Notes: generated by a model from the letters alone, not told the origin. Shown: positions 41,463 to 51,565, numbered from the stretch's first letter. The stretch is 64,000 nucleotides of DNA from Sphingopyxis sp. OPL5 (GCF_003797775.2 NZ_CP060725.1:372001-436000), one strand, 5' to 3'. Made by a program: numbers and translations.

Positions 41463-42266
41463 TCAAGGCTTGTGCCAACCCGCCAGAAAACGCGCGCCGG
41501 CTCCGGCCTCGATGGTAGTGACGTCCTCGGCCCACAGGCACTCGCCCGCCTGCGCGGTCACGCCGTCAGTTGCGACCGTGCCGCCGAGGGGGACGATCAT
41601 CGCGCCATCCCTCGCATCGGCAAGCGGCGAAAGGTCGTTGGCGTTCAGGTGCGCGACCACGAGATGACGGCTGTCGAGCAACAACGCGCTCTCTGCGATA
41701 TCGACTTGGCGGCAGAGATCGCGTGACATTGGCGCGGCCTTCGCGACCGCCGTCCCATCGGCGAGGTGCAGCTCGCGCGGGCGGCCGTAATCGTAGAGAC
41801 GATAGGTGACATCGACATTCTGCTGAATTTCGACGAGTGTAACCCCGGCGCCGATCGCATGGACGGTTCCGGGCGGAACATGAAAGAACATGTTCGCGCG
41901 CACCGGATGCCACTCCATGAGCGCCTCGATAGCACCCGAGCGGGCGGTATCGGCGAGTTCGCGCTCGCCGAGCGCGCGAAGCGTGCCAATTCCGAGCACC
42001 GCATCCGGCTCAGCGTCGAGAATGTACCAGCATTCCTCCTTGCCTGCGGGAAGTCCGCGCGCCTGCGCCTGCCGGTCGTCGGGATGGACCTGGATCGACA
42101 AGCGCTCGCTCGTGAAGATATATTTCACGAGCAGCGGATTGGATTTGGGCGGACGAAACCAGATTTCGCCGACGCGGCCACCAGTCCGTGCATCGAAGGG
42201 CGGAGGAAGCCGATCGACGCCCCAGGGTTTCTCGACCCTGATCGTCTCAAGCTTCTGTGCTTTCAT
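41463..42266 (-). CDS. manA: Class I mannose-6-phosphate isomerase
   Basis: The ATG at 42266 gives 267 residues; one 12 nt earlier is also possible. Family features are KPWGVDRLPPPF, EIWFRPP, SIQVHPDD with the zinc His, KEECWYIL and the FHVPPGTVHAIGAG metal-binding block. It interconverts fructose-6-phosphate and mannose-6-phosphate. With the GDP-mannose pyrophosphorylase at 33472 it could feed GDP-mannose synthesis; a phosphomannomutase is not in the window. The gene stands alone. Confidence 0.9.
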   Translation of the reverse strand: MKAQKLETIRVEKPWGVDRLPPPFDARTGGRVGEIWFRPPKSNPLLVKYIFTSERLSIQVHPDDRQAQARGLPAGKEECWYILDAEPDAVLGIGTLRALGERELADTARSGAIEALMEWHPVRANMFFHVPPGTVHAIGAGVTLVEIQQNVDVTYRLYDYGRPRELHLADGTAVAKAAPMSRDLCRQVDIAESALLLDSRHLVVAHLNANDLSPLADARDGAMIVPLGGTVATDGVTAQAGECLWAEDVTTIEAGAGARFLAGWHKP

Positions 42267-42685
42267 GGTCACATCCATCACTCCCATTCTGAAGCATATG
42301 CCGGGTTGGCTCCGGCGCAGCGCATATTCCCAGGCGCGGCCAGGAAGGCGAACAGCGCAAATGGCGCCGGCGACGCGCCGTAAGTGCGGGTAAACCTGTT
42401 CCTCGCGAATCGGCATGCTACCGAAACAATGGTCGCCGGGCCGGGTTGCAGCGACTAACCCATGTTGTGACGATTTAGCTGTAGCGCGCCGACCGCCTCT
42501 ACATCTTTGCTTCCCAATGCCGCCTGTCGTGCCTTCCCGCGGGGCGCCGCGCGATGCTCTTCACAGCTTCCGACAGTCTCCCACAGGCGGACACTTCAAC
42601 CCCTTGAAATCCTGACCATAGCTTTCCTACATCCACGCCGCAGCCGCTCGGGCTGCAACATCCTCAACTTGGCATGGAGAAGAAG
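42267..42685. other. Intergenic stretch upstream of the heat-shock island
   Basis: No coding frame is supported between the isomerase start and the DUF465 gene. It contains the RpoH promoter at 42603-42631. I see nothing else there. Confidence 0.5.
42603..42631 (+). promoter_or_regulatory. RpoH (sigma-32) promoter of the DUF465 gene
   Basis: CTTGAA, 17 bases, CCTACA, close to the alphaproteobacterial RpoH consensus. It lies 55 nt before the start at 42686 and has the same form as the promoters of hsp20 and groES downstream. Confidence 0.65.
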
Positions 42686-42871
42686 ATGTCCAGCAAACAT
42701 ATCGATTATCTGCGGCGCGAGCATGCCCGCCTCGACGCCGAAATCGATCGGGAGGCGCAGCGCCGCCAGCCCGACGAAGTCCTGATTGCGCGGCTCAAGA
42801 AGCTGAAGCTGGCGATCAAGGACCAGATCGCGGCATGGAGCCGCGATACCGGCGACAGTCGCGTCGCCTGA
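42686..42871 (+). CDS. DUF465 (YdcH-like) small protein
   Basis: From ATG 42686, with GGAGAAG upstream, the protein has 61 residues: SSKHIDYLRREHARLDAEI, then RLKKLKLAIKDQIAAW. This is the YdcH/DUF465 pattern of a short two-helix hairpin with the conserved LK-x-x-KL-x-x-KD-x-I end. Function is unknown. A RpoH-type promoter precedes it, so it is probably heat-induced together with its hsp20 neighbour. Confidence 0.85.
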   Translation: MSSKHIDYLRREHARLDAEIDREAQRRQPDEVLIARLKKLKLAIKDQIAAWSRDTGDSRVA

Positions 42872-42964
42872 CCCGATCGCGGAGCCGCGCGCGTTGCGGC
42901 TCCGCACTTTGGCGCTGCGGATTTTCGGAACATGGCGCATCCAGAATCTTCGCGCGCGCGACCT

Positions 42965-42992
42965 CTTGAAATCGAAAAAATGGCTTCCTAAT
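42965..42992 (+). promoter_or_regulatory. RpoH (sigma-32) promoter of hsp20
   Basis: CTTGAA, 16 bases, CCTAAT. It would give a leader of about 100 nt before the hsp20 start, room for the RNA thermometer described next. Confidence 0.75.
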
Positions 42993-42999
42993 TTTTTCC

Positions 43000-43098
43000 C
43001 GGATGCCGGATTTTCCGGGTCCTGAGGACATAGAGAGCGCCGGCTCTGAGTCCCGGCGCATCTCATGCCCGAATTGCTTCAATCAGGAGGATTTGGAA
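43000..43098 (+). promoter_or_regulatory. ROSE-like RNA thermometer in the hsp20 leader
   Basis: The last leader hairpin pairs TTGCT (43074-43078) with the ribosome site AGGA (43085-43088) across a six-base loop. This U-U-G-C-U/AGGA pairing with a bulged G is the hallmark of ROSE thermometers of alphaproteobacterial small heat-shock genes. Upstream, GCCGG/CCGGC (about 43050-43067) and a CCGGA/TCCGG hairpin (about 43000-43020) give the usual extra stems. By analogy heat opens the last hairpin and frees the ribosome site. Not folded by computer. Confidence 0.7.
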
Positions 43099-43578
43099 AT
43101 GAGAACCGACTTTGACTTCACCCCCTACCGCCGCTCGACGGTGGGCTTCGATCATCTCTTCGACCTGCTCGAGAAGGGGCAGCGCGGCGAAACGTCCGAT
43201 GGCTTTCCCGCCTTCGACATCGTGCGCGATGCCGATGACCGCTTCCGCGTCACGCTGGCGGTCCCGGGCTTCAAGCCCGACGAGATCGAGATCGTCGCGC
43301 AGCAGAACCAACTGAGCGTCACGGGCAAGCCCGCCGAGGAAGACGCCAAGCTCGTCTATCTCCACCGCGGCATCGCGCGCCGCGCGTTCGAGCGCCGCTT
43401 CCAGCTCGCCGACTATATCGAGGTCGGCGGCGCGAGCTTCGCCGACGGGCTGCTCTCGATCGAGCTCAGCCGCGTCGTCCCCGAGGCGATGAAGCCGCGC
43501 AAGATCGAGATCGGCGGCGGCGACACCGAGCCGCGCCGGATCGGATCGTCGAACGAAAAGACGCTCGAAAAAGCGTAA
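43099..43578 (+). CDS. ibpA: Small heat-shock protein Hsp20 (IbpA-like)
   Basis: The start at 43099 follows AGGAGG and gives 159 residues. An N-terminal DFDFTPYRRSTVGFDHLFDLLEKG leads into the alpha-crystallin domain (about 35-135; PAFDIVRDADDRFRVTLAVPGF, GIARRAFERRFQLADYIEV and the A-x-x-x-GLL-x-I motif as ASFADGLLSIEL). It holds unfolded proteins under heat. It has a RpoH promoter, a ROSE-like leader and a terminator. The frame extends upstream through the leader, which is not coding. Confidence 0.93.
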   Translation: MRTDFDFTPYRRSTVGFDHLFDLLEKGQRGETSDGFPAFDIVRDADDRFRVTLAVPGFKPDEIEIVAQQNQLSVTGKPAEEDAKLVYLHRGIARRAFERRFQLADYIEVGGASFADGLLSIELSRVVPEAMKPRKIEIGGGDTEPRRIGSSNEKTLEKA

Positions 43579-43582
43579 CAAC

Positions 43583-43615
43583 GGGCGGGGCCGCCGTTCA
43601 GCGTTGGCCCCGCCC
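43583..43615 (+). terminator. Terminator hairpin after hsp20
   Basis: GGGCGGGGCC and GGCCCCGCCC form a ten-base stem with a 13-base loop directly after the hsp20 stop. No U-run follows. Confidence 0.6.
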
Positions 43616-43668
43616 TTCAATATCAAATTGCATTTAAACGCCGGACGGTGGCGGCCGCCGCCCCGATC

Positions 43669-43938
43669 TCAATCGAGCGAGCGAATGATATCTGCCGCAC
43701 TCCACTCGGCGGGTCCGATCAGCATATCGTGCGCGATCCGCACCGAGTGGAGTGCGGCTTCGATCTGCCGCCGCCACCTGGCAAGAAAGTCGAACAGCAC
43801 CGGGAAATCCGGCGGCAGATCATAATCCTGCCAGACGAAGAGCTGGAGCAGCGAGGGATGATCGGGCCGGTAATAATGGATCTCGGCGGTCGTCAGCCCG
43901 TAGCCGTCCAACTGTGCGATCAGCGCGCGGTCGGTCAC
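43669..43938 (-). CDS. Usg-family protein
   Basis: From GTG 43938 the protein has 89 residues with the Usg pattern: LDGYGLTTAEIHYYRPDHPSL, VWQDYDLPPDFPVL and LHSVRIAHDMLIGPAEW. Usg was named from a gene upstream of a tryptophan-pathway gene and is common in alphaproteobacteria; its function is unknown. It overlaps the preceding gene by four bases. It lies inside the heat-shock island but on the opposite strand. Confidence 0.85.
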   Translation of the reverse strand: MTDRALIAQLDGYGLTTAEIHYYRPDHPSLLQLFVWQDYDLPPDFPVLFDFLARWRRQIEAALHSVRIAHDMLIGPAEWSAADIIRSLD

Positions 43939-44162
43939 GGCGCGCGCGTCTCGCCGCCATCGAGCGACCGAAGAGCCGCGAGCACATCGTCGACTGGCAC
44001 CGCTCGCCTCGCCCCCGGGGGTTTGCGAAGCGCGGGCTTGTTGCGGACCGCCGAGCGATCCGATGCCCAGGATGCGAGGAGGGCGCGCTTGACCTCGGGC
44101 TCGAGGCTCGGGTGACGCGCCACGTCGAAGGGATGAAGAAAACGGGAAAATGGCTCGGACAT
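43935..44162 (-). CDS. Conserved alphaproteobacterial protein coupled to Usg
   Basis: The 75-residue protein starts [20 protein letters not shown] and contains REEK-like [12 protein letters not shown], then [16 protein letters not shown] recall this pattern from a conserved small protein found beside Usg and heat-shock genes. The function is unknown. Its stop overlaps the Usg start (GTGA), so both are made together. Confidence 0.75.
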   Translation of the reverse strand: MSEPFSRFLHPFDVARHPSLEPEVKRALLASWASDRSAVRNKPALRKPPGARRAVPVDDVLAALRSLDGGETRAP

Positions 44163-44325
44163 GTTCGTGCCTCCTTCCTTGTAGCCTTTCCATTCTCGTC
44201 GTGCGGCAAAGCGCCGCAGGGATAAATTTTGGGAGCGAAGCGAGTCGAGTCAAGAGGGTTCAGCCCCCTGATATGGGGCGTAAGTTTCGCGCCAGCGCAG
44301 CCATCAAAAAATTTTTGCCGGACCT

Positions 44326-44353
44326 CTTGAAGCGAAAAAAATCGCTTCCTAGC
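44326..44353 (+). promoter_or_regulatory. RpoH (sigma-32) promoter of groESL
   Basis: CTTGAA, 16 bases, CCTAGC, similar to the hsp20 promoter, ending about 70 nt before the groES start. No CIRCE operator (TTAGCACTC inverted repeat) is present, so HrcA control is not expected. Confidence 0.7.
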
Positions 44354-44422
44354 TCATCCGCGCCGCGCGTCCCGGACAGGCGCGCCGGCTTATCATATCG
44401 TTATGCAACATGGAGGTTATGC

Positions 44423-44737
44423 ATGCATTTCCGTCCCTTGCACGACCGTGTGGTCGTCCGCCGCATCGAAGCCGAGGAGAAGACCTCGGGCGGCATCATC
44501 ATCCCCGACACCGCCAAGGAAAAGCCGCAGGAGGGCGAAGTCGTCGCCGTCGGCCCGGGCGCCCGCGCCGAGGACGACACGGTCACCGCGCTCGACGTCA
44601 AGGCCGGCGACCGGATCCTGTTCGGCAAATGGTCGGGCACCGAGGTCCGCATCGACGGCGAGGAACTGCTCATCATGAAGGAGAGCGACATCCTCGGCGT
44701 CATCGAGCAGGCCGAGGCGCTCAAGCAGGCGGCGTAA
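44423..44737 (+). CDS. groES: Co-chaperonin GroES
   Basis: ATG 44423, with GGAGG upstream, gives 104 residues: [22 protein letters not shown] at the start, the mobile loop [10 protein letters not shown], then [13 protein letters not shown] and a closing LGVIEQ. GroES caps the GroEL ring. It is followed after 45 nt by groEL. A longer frame upstream is not coding. Confidence 0.95.
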   Translation: MHFRPLHDRVVVRRIEAEEKTSGGIIIPDTAKEKPQEGEVVAVGPGARAEDDTVTALDVKAGDRILFGKWSGTEVRIDGEELLIMKESDILGVIEQAEALKQAA

Positions 44738-44758
44738 CGCCCATCCATCACCCACTGA

Positions 44759-46402
<1,644 letters not shown>

Positions 46403-46408
46403 CATATC

Positions 46409-46434
46409 GAGGGCGGCGGGAAACCGCCGCCCTC
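46409..46434 (+). terminator. Terminator hairpin after groEL
   Basis: GAGGGCGGCGG and CCGCCGCCCTC form an 11-base stem with a four-base loop, seven bases after the groEL stop. There is no U-run. Confidence 0.65.
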
Positions 46435-46474
46435 ACCTGCCATGTTTCTGTGCGGAGCATCAAGGAGATCGGCA

Positions 46475-46657
46475 ATGCCGTTCGGAGGTCATAACATTCG
46501 AAATTGTGTGTCGGAGATCAAGCTGCGGCATGGCAAACAGGCCGACTTCATCGTCTCCAAGCAGGTGCAATGGTCGCGCGACCGGGGCAATGACGAAGAG
46601 ATCGCATTCTGGAACGCCGTGCTGACTGACTTGCATCGAACCGCTTCTCCGCATTGA
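46475..46657 (+). CDS. Hypothetical small protein
   Basis: The 60-residue frame (MPFGGHNIRNCVSEIKLRHG, then WSRDRGNDEEIAFWNAVL) follows AAGGAGA. It is hydrophilic, with no recognisable family. The ribosome site is good, but conservation cannot be judged. It follows the groEL terminator. Confidence 0.4.
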   Translation: MPFGGHNIRNCVSEIKLRHGKQADFIVSKQVQWSRDRGNDEEIAFWNAVLTDLHRTASPH

Positions 46658-46722
46658 AAAGGTGGCCGCCAAGGGGCGCTCCGATCCGGGCGGGCGACCG
46701 CTTGCCAACCCATGCTTCCTAT

Positions 46723-46926
46723 TCAGTTCGTTCGACCGGTCATGCCGCGGCTTTGCGCCCAGCCGTAAAGATCGGCGATCATGCCTCGCTCGATCTCGGG
46801 TTGCAGATAGATCACGACGGCTGTTTCGGCTTCCCTGTCGATGAAGCGCATAGTCGCGTAGAAGACACCCTCTCGCTCGGTGTCGCCGCCCTCGATTTCG
46901 TCGGGCCATATCTCAATCGTTCGCAC
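46723..46926 (-). CDS. Hypothetical small protein
   Basis: From GTG 46926, with GGAGAGG upstream, the protein has 67 residues: RTIEIWPDEIEGGDTEREGV, then FIDREAETAVVIYLQPEIERG, MIADLYGWAQSRG. It is acidic and mixed alpha/beta in pattern. No family is recognised. The longer frame extending to 47040 crosses a terminator-like hairpin and is not supported. Confidence 0.5.
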   Translation of the reverse strand: MRTIEIWPDEIEGGDTEREGVFYATMRFIDREAETAVVIYLQPEIERGMIADLYGWAQSRGMTGRTN

Positions 46927-47031
46927 GGGCCTCTCCTTCCCATTCCGCTGTCCGCGATCGATGAAGGGAGAATGCCAAAGTGCTAGGAAGGTTGCACCTG
47001 GAATGGGCGCAACCGGGGAATAGAAAAGGCC

Positions 47032-47053
47032 GGGCCGCATCGAAGTGCGGCCC
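47032..47053 (-). terminator. Terminator after the Q/N-rich gene
   Basis: GGGCCGCA and TGCGGCCC form an eight-base stem with a six-base loop; on the minus strand it is followed by GGCCTTTTC. It ends the gene at 47095-47259. Confidence 0.6.
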
Positions 47054-47094
47054 TGTCCCGAGAGGGTGCCTCGGCGTCACTCTTCTTTCCGACG

Positions 47095-47259
47095 TCAGCG
47101 GTTCTGACGATTCTCGTCGTCGCGGCCGGCCTGGTTGCCCTGGTCCTGGTCATTGTCCTGACCGGGCTGGCGACGCTGCAGATCCTGCTGTTCCTGCTGG
47201 CCGGGGTTCTCGTTCGGATTGCGATCGGCTTGGCCGCCCTGCTGGTTGTTCTGTCCCAT
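47095..47259 (-). CDS. Gln/Asn-rich low-complexity small protein
   Basis: The 54-residue protein (MGQNNQQGGQADRNPNENPG, QQEQQDLQRRQPGQDN) consists almost wholly of Gln, Asn, Asp, Gly and Arg. It has no hydrophobic core and is probably disordered. An ATG three codons upstream (47268) is also possible. Such hydrophilic peptides can be stress-protective, but this is a guess. Confidence 0.5.
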   Translation of the reverse strand: MGQNNQQGGQADRNPNENPGQQEQQDLQRRQPGQDNDQDQGNQAGRDDENRQNR

Positions 47260-47421
47260 GTGGGTCATCCCCTTTCCAAACTGCCTGGGCGGCAAGCTTG
47301 GAAACGACGCGCCATAAAGCAGCGAGTTCCCGCCGCTTTCAACAGCTTATCGCAAGAATCGCCGTGCCCGCACGCGATCGCCTTTCCACAACTCAACAGT
47401 CCCGTGTTGAGCTCGGCACAG

Positions 47422-47982
47422 CTACGCCCGCGCCTTGCGATCGGCCACCGCTGCGACGATCGCATTGCAGAAGTCGGGCAGGTCGTCGGGACAGCGACTG
47501 GTGATGATATTGCCGTCGACCACGACGCTCTCTTCGACCACCTTCGCGCCGGCATTGGCAACATCGGTGCGGATCGACTTGTAGCTCGTCATTCGCTTGC
47601 CCGATGCGAGCCCGGCTTCCACAAGAAGCCACGGCGCATGGCAAATCGCGGCAACCGGCTTGCCAGCACCTGCGAAGGCCCGAATGATCGAGATCGCCTT
47701 GTCCTCAACCCGCAGCAAGTCGGGATTGATCTGGCCGCCCGGCAGGACGAGCGCGTCATAACGGTCGGTGTCGACGTCGGCGATCTTGAGATCGACTTCG
47801 ACCTCGTCGCCCCAATCGTCTTCGTCCCAGCCGGTGATATCGTCATCGTCGATCGATGCGATTTCGACCTCCGCGCCGGCGTCCTCCAGACGCTGAAGTG
47901 GCACTTCAAGCTCGGATTGTTCGAAGCCATCTGTCGCCATGATCAGGATCCTGCAGCCGGCGAGTATATTGTCCTTGGTCAT
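47422..47982 (-). CDS. DJ-1/PfpI-type protein (YhbO/YraA-like)
   Basis: ATG 47982, with GGAG upstream, gives 186 residues. The class I amidotransferase-like fold shows ILIMATDGFEQSELEVPLQRL with the conserved Glu, YDALVLPGGQINPDLLR, and the nucleophile in AAICHAPWLL. YhbO/PfpI proteins act on damaged proteins, as protease or deglycase. It lies in the stress-rich part of the window but has no EcfG motif close by. The frame extends far upstream through non-coding sequence. Confidence 0.87.
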   Translation of the reverse strand: MTKDNILAGCRILIMATDGFEQSELEVPLQRLEDAGAEVEIASIDDDDITGWDEDDWGDEVEVDLKIADVDTDRYDALVLPGGQINPDLLRVEDKAISIIRAFAGAGKPVAAICHAPWLLVEAGLASGKRMTSYKSIRTDVANAGAKVVEESVVVDGNIITSRCPDDLPDFCNAIVAAVADRKARA

Positions 47983-48828
47983 CGGAAAGCTCCTTTGCTG
48001 TCTAACGACCAATGCGCCGCGGCTATCGTCGTTCCCGACCTTGCCCGCGCGCGCTGCTCTTCGTCCTCCTCTATCGACAATGGCCGCACCGATGCTGGGG
48101 CCGCGATCGCGTCGAGGACGGCTTCGACAGTATTCCAGAATGGCGGCGACCTTCCGCCCCATCTTTGCAACCTTTCTTCGCCAACTGCATTTCAACGGCG
48201 CACGGGCTTCGACGGTGATCGTTCGGTCTGCCGCCGCCATGTGCATCGCTTCGCGTATCGCCGCGGCTGTTCGATCCCACGTCTCAGTCGAATTGCCGTC
48301 GGCGTACGCATCCAATCGTCGTCCGCGCCGCTCCCCTACGTTGTCAGAATATCGGTGCGCATATCCGGCTCAACGACATATCGCTCAGTTTGGCCGTCGG
48401 AGTGTGCTACGCGCCTAATGTTTGAGGCAAGCGGATGCTGCAATCAAATCATCGGATACCCGATCAGCATTTTTTCTGTTTGGGTATAGTCACGCCGGGG
48501 TCTTCCCCTCCCAACTTCCCCCACTTCGCTCGAATAGGCTGACCGGTAGCAATCTACCTTTGCCCGTTCATGAAGATCCTAGGTTGAGACGTGCGATGCT
48601 GCACGCGATCCGCAGCGGCGCGCGCGATCACGCGTTCCTCACCGGTTGGTCGCACCCGAGCGCCTGAGCGCTGCCTAGGTGATCGGAGGTTGGTCGATGA
48701 TATTGCCGGGAGCGTTTTCTGTGCCGGGTCGTTCGTATCCGTATGCAGCTTTGCCGCGATATAAACCTCGATCGGCCGAGCTTCCGCGATAGCGGCCACA
48801 CGTCGCTCAGCCGTGAGACCGACATGGC
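47983..48828. other. 846-nt stretch without an intact gene, possible remnant
   Basis: No whole gene is seen. On the minus strand near 48200-48320 a protein-like stretch (DAYADGNSTETWDRTAAAI) and near 48000-48120 another in a different frame (NTVEAVLDAIAAPASVRPLS) suggest a decayed gene with frameshifts. Around 48460-48490 there is an AT-rich inverted repeat, ATACCC and GGGTAT, with a 20-base spacer. Confidence 0.35.
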
Positions 48829-49752
48829 ATGAAACTCTCGCGCGCCTCGGAAGACCCGGCGAAAGTGGGCAATGTCGGCTCCTCGATAGCCGCGCACCGG
48901 ATTGCCCTTCTCTACGCCTTGCGTCATCGACGCCTGCCCGACCTGCTCAATCCGACGCGCTTCACCGAGCTCGTCCAGCTCCGCAAATTGAATGATCGGT
49001 CACCGTTGCAAACGACGCTGCTGGATAAACTTGAGGCAAAACGCTTGGCCTCGGAGCAACTCGGTGCAAACTGGATCGTACCGACGCTCTGGCAGGGCCA
49101 GATGCTGCCGCGCTTCATTCCGTTCGCCCTCCCATCAATCGTCAAGGCGCGTCATGGGTGTAACCAATATCAAATCCTGGAGACGTTTCCGGATTGCGAA
49201 CGCTGGAAGCAGGTCCAGCGAGCCGCGCGCCGGTGGCAGCGCCGGGAGTACGGCCGCTGGCTCGACGAATGGGCATATCGCAAAGTGCCGCGTGGCGTTT
49301 TCGCCGAGCCGTTGCTCGGCGGCGCACGTCCTCTCCCCATCGACTACAAGATCTACGTCTTTGGCGGTGTCGCGACGCACGTCCAAGTACATTTGGGGCG
49401 CGGTGTCCGTCACCGCTGGATATTGCATGACCGCAACTGGCGGCAGCTCGTGCCTGCCGCCGATCGACCTTCCAGACCCTCCTCCCTCGGGGCGATGCTG
49501 CAAGCTGCAGAGACGCTTGCCGGGAACCTAGCCTTCGTTCGGGTCGATTTTTACGAAATCGACTGCCAACCGCTTTTCGGCGAGTTTTGCCTTTATCCCG
49601 GCTCTGGCCTGGATCCGTTTGCAGCCGACTGGATCGACGTTGAGCTGGGAAGGCTTTGGAAAGATGCGCTGGAGAGATCCGGTTCCCCAGCAGCCAGTTC
49701 GCCGGACGCAAAGCACGCGCGGCCCACTGGGTATGATCCTTTCCAGATTTGA
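48829..49752 (+). CDS. TupA-type ATP-grasp protein
   Basis: The 307-residue protein has the TupA pattern: NPTRFTELVQLRKLNDRSPL, TTLLDKLEAKRLASEQLG, WIVPTLWQG, IVKARHGCNQY and, later, PIDYKIYVFGG and FVRVDFYEID. ATP-grasp_TupA proteins add amino acids to a surface polysaccharide or make similar peptide-type links. No glycosyltransferase or export genes are nearby, so the partner pathway is missing here. The ATG choice is uncertain. Confidence 0.75.
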   Translation: MKLSRASEDPAKVGNVGSSIAAHRIALLYALRHRRLPDLLNPTRFTELVQLRKLNDRSPLQTTLLDKLEAKRLASEQLGANWIVPTLWQGQMLPRFIPFALPSIVKARHGCNQYQILETFPDCERWKQVQRAARRWQRREYGRWLDEWAYRKVPRGVFAEPLLGGARPLPIDYKIYVFGGVATHVQVHLGRGVRHRWILHDRNWRQLVPAADRPSRPSSLGAMLQAAETLAGNLAFVRVDFYEIDCQPLFGEFCLYPGSGLDPFAADWIDVELGRLWKDALERSGSPAASSPDAKHARPTGYDPFQI

Positions 49753-49860
49753 TTCTACATGAGAATTCGGCAGGCCGGCGACGCCAGCCGCCCATTGGAG
49801 AGATCGGGTCACATTCGTCGATGCGTTGACGTCGCAGCGCGACATATTGCGCCCAGTTCG

Positions 49861-49885
49861 GGAACTTGCCCCCACTCCATGCGTC
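49861..49885 (+). promoter_or_regulatory. Weak EcfG-like promoter of the BON gene
   Basis: GGAAC, 16 bases, CGTC, with the -35 exact and the -10 one base off. It lies 73 nt before the start at 49958. Confidence 0.4.
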
Positions 49886-49957
49886 GGTTCGGCGGGACGG
49901 GGGGTTGCCTCCCTTCCCGGCAACCTGCCCGCCACCCTCAACAAATGGAGATGGATC

Positions 49958-50749
49958 ATGGACAGGTTCGACGACCGCACCCCGCTCTGGGATTATAGCG
50001 ACAACAGCAGCCCCGACACCGGCGCATCGCCGGGTCGCTACAACCGCGGCCGCGCAGAGGATGCGTCGCGCGCTTATGTGGCGATCGAGGAAGACGAGCG
50101 CGAGCAGCGCCGCCCGCGCCGCGCCTATCGCGAGCAGGAATATCGCCGCGATAATTGGGAGGATGAGCGCGCGGGCGACTATCGCCGGCCGGTCCGCCGC
50201 GCTGAGCGCTCCGATTGGCCCCGTTACGACAGCACGCCCCGCCGCGACGCCTATTACGATGCTGCCGGCGAAGCCCGAGGCGAGGATCGTTCGCGCGGCG
50301 GTAACTACTGGCCGAGCGAGTTCGGCTATCTCCCGGTCGAGGGCTATTCGCCTTACGGCAAATATCCGCGGACGCGCAGCCCCGATTATGACCCGGACGA
50401 ACGCGGCTTCCTCGACCGCGCCGGCGACGAAGTGCTTTCTTGGTTCGGCGATCGCGACGCGCGCCGTCGCCGGGAACTCGATCATCGCGGCCGCGGTCCC
50501 AAAAGCTATATCCGCTCCGACGAGCGCATCCGCGAGGACGTGAACGACCGTCTTACCGAGGATGTCTGGATCGACGCCTCCGAGATCGAGGTCAGCGTCG
50601 CAGATGGCGAAGTCACGCTCTCCGGCACGGTCGAGGATCGCCGGTCGAAGCGCCGCGCCGAAGATGTCGCCGACGACGTCACAGGCGTCAAACATGTGCA
50701 GAACAATCTGCGCTACAGCTCGGGCGTCGTCAGTCCCAAGCTCGACTGA
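49958..50749 (+). CDS. BON-domain protein with charged low-complexity region
   Basis: From ATG 49958 the protein has 263 residues. About 1-180 is Arg/Asp/Tyr-rich and disordered (repeats such as RRPRRAYREQEYRRDNW). The C-terminus (about 185-255) is a BON domain: RIREDVNDRLTEDVWID, IEVSVADGEVTLSGTVEDRRSKRRAED, GVKHVQNNL. BON domains bind lipid or other proteins in envelope stress. There is no signal peptide, so the location is unclear. A terminator follows. Confidence 0.8.
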   Translation: MDRFDDRTPLWDYSDNSSPDTGASPGRYNRGRAEDASRAYVAIEEDEREQRRPRRAYREQEYRRDNWEDERAGDYRRPVRRAERSDWPRYDSTPRRDAYYDAAGEARGEDRSRGGNYWPSEFGYLPVEGYSPYGKYPRTRSPDYDPDERGFLDRAGDEVLSWFGDRDARRRRELDHRGRGPKSYIRSDERIREDVNDRLTEDVWIDASEIEVSVADGEVTLSGTVEDRRSKRRAEDVADDVTGVKHVQNNLRYSSGVVSPKLD

Positions 50750-50765
50750 CCCGGCAAGCCGACAG

Positions 50766-50791
50766 GAAGGGGCCGCTTTGGCGGCCCCTTC
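50766..50791 (+). terminator. Intrinsic terminator after the BON gene
   Basis: GAAGGGGCCGC and GCGGCCCCTTC form an 11-base perfect stem with a four-base loop, 16 nt after the stop, followed by TTGCTG. Confidence 0.65.
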
Positions 50792-50956
50792 TTGCTGCTC
50801 GCGCTCGGCGGCACCGATATTTTCAACATGAATTCCCTGTCGGAACTCGCCCAAGGCGCGTCGAGAGCGGACGGTCTTTCGAGTACGCCGCCAGTATGAC
50901 ATCGGAACCAACCGCGACCGGCGCGCGCTTCACCCCGGCGGGGTAAAGGAGACGAT

Positions 50957-51565
50957 ATGGCCCCGATTACCGCTACCGCGATCAATTGCTCGCTGTCGGC
51001 GCGTGGCCGCAAGAGTTCGACCGATGCCATGCTTGCGGTGCTTACCGAATATTTCGAGGCGGAAGGCGTCCGTGTCGGCAAGCCCATCCGTATCGCCGCG
51101 CACAGTATCAAATGGGGTGTCACCTCGAACGAGGGTGCTGGCGACGAATGGCCGAAAATTCGCGAGGCGATCCTCGCCTCCGATATTCTCATCTTCGGCA
51201 CACCGATCTGGATGGGTCAAGCATCAAGCGTCGCCAAGCTTGTGATGGAACGAATGGATGCCTTCCTGTCGGAGACCGACGACAAGGGGCGGATGCCAAG
51301 CTTTTCAAAAGTGGCTGTTGCAGCGATCGTCGGCAACGAAGACGGCGCGCATAATGCTTCGTCGCAAATCTTTCAGGCGCTGAACGATGTGGGATGGACG
51401 ATTCCCGCCGTGGCCGCCTGCTACTGGGTCGGTGAGGCGATGGGTTCGGTCGATTTCAAGGACCTTCAGCATCGCCCCAGCAAAGTGACCGAGACCGCCA
51501 AAATGGTCGCCGCTAATGCCACGCATCTTGCCCGACTATTGACGGAATCGCCTTATCCTGGCTGA
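50957..51565 (+). CDS. Flavodoxin-like FMN reductase-type protein
   Basis: The 202-residue protein opens TATAINCSLSARGRKSSTDAM, the phosphate-binding loop of NADPH-dependent FMN-reductase-like flavodoxins, then ASDILIFGTPIWMGQASSVAKL, and NEDGAHNASSQIFQAL. It binds FMN and reduces quinones or similar. The gene has AAGGAG upstream and stands alone. Confidence 0.83.
   Translation: MAPITATAINCSLSARGRKSSTDAMLAVLTEYFEAEGVRVGKPIRIAAHSIKWGVTSNEGAGDEWPKIREAILASDILIFGTPIWMGQASSVAKLVMERMDAFLSETDDKGRMPSFSKVAVAAIVGNEDGAHNASSQIFQALNDVGWTIPAVAACYWVGEAMGSVDFKDLQHRPSKVTETAKMVAANATHLARLLTESPYPG

Noticed and set aside
44163..44422. CIRCE operator before groES
   Set aside because: I looked for the TTAGCACTC inverted repeat and found none.
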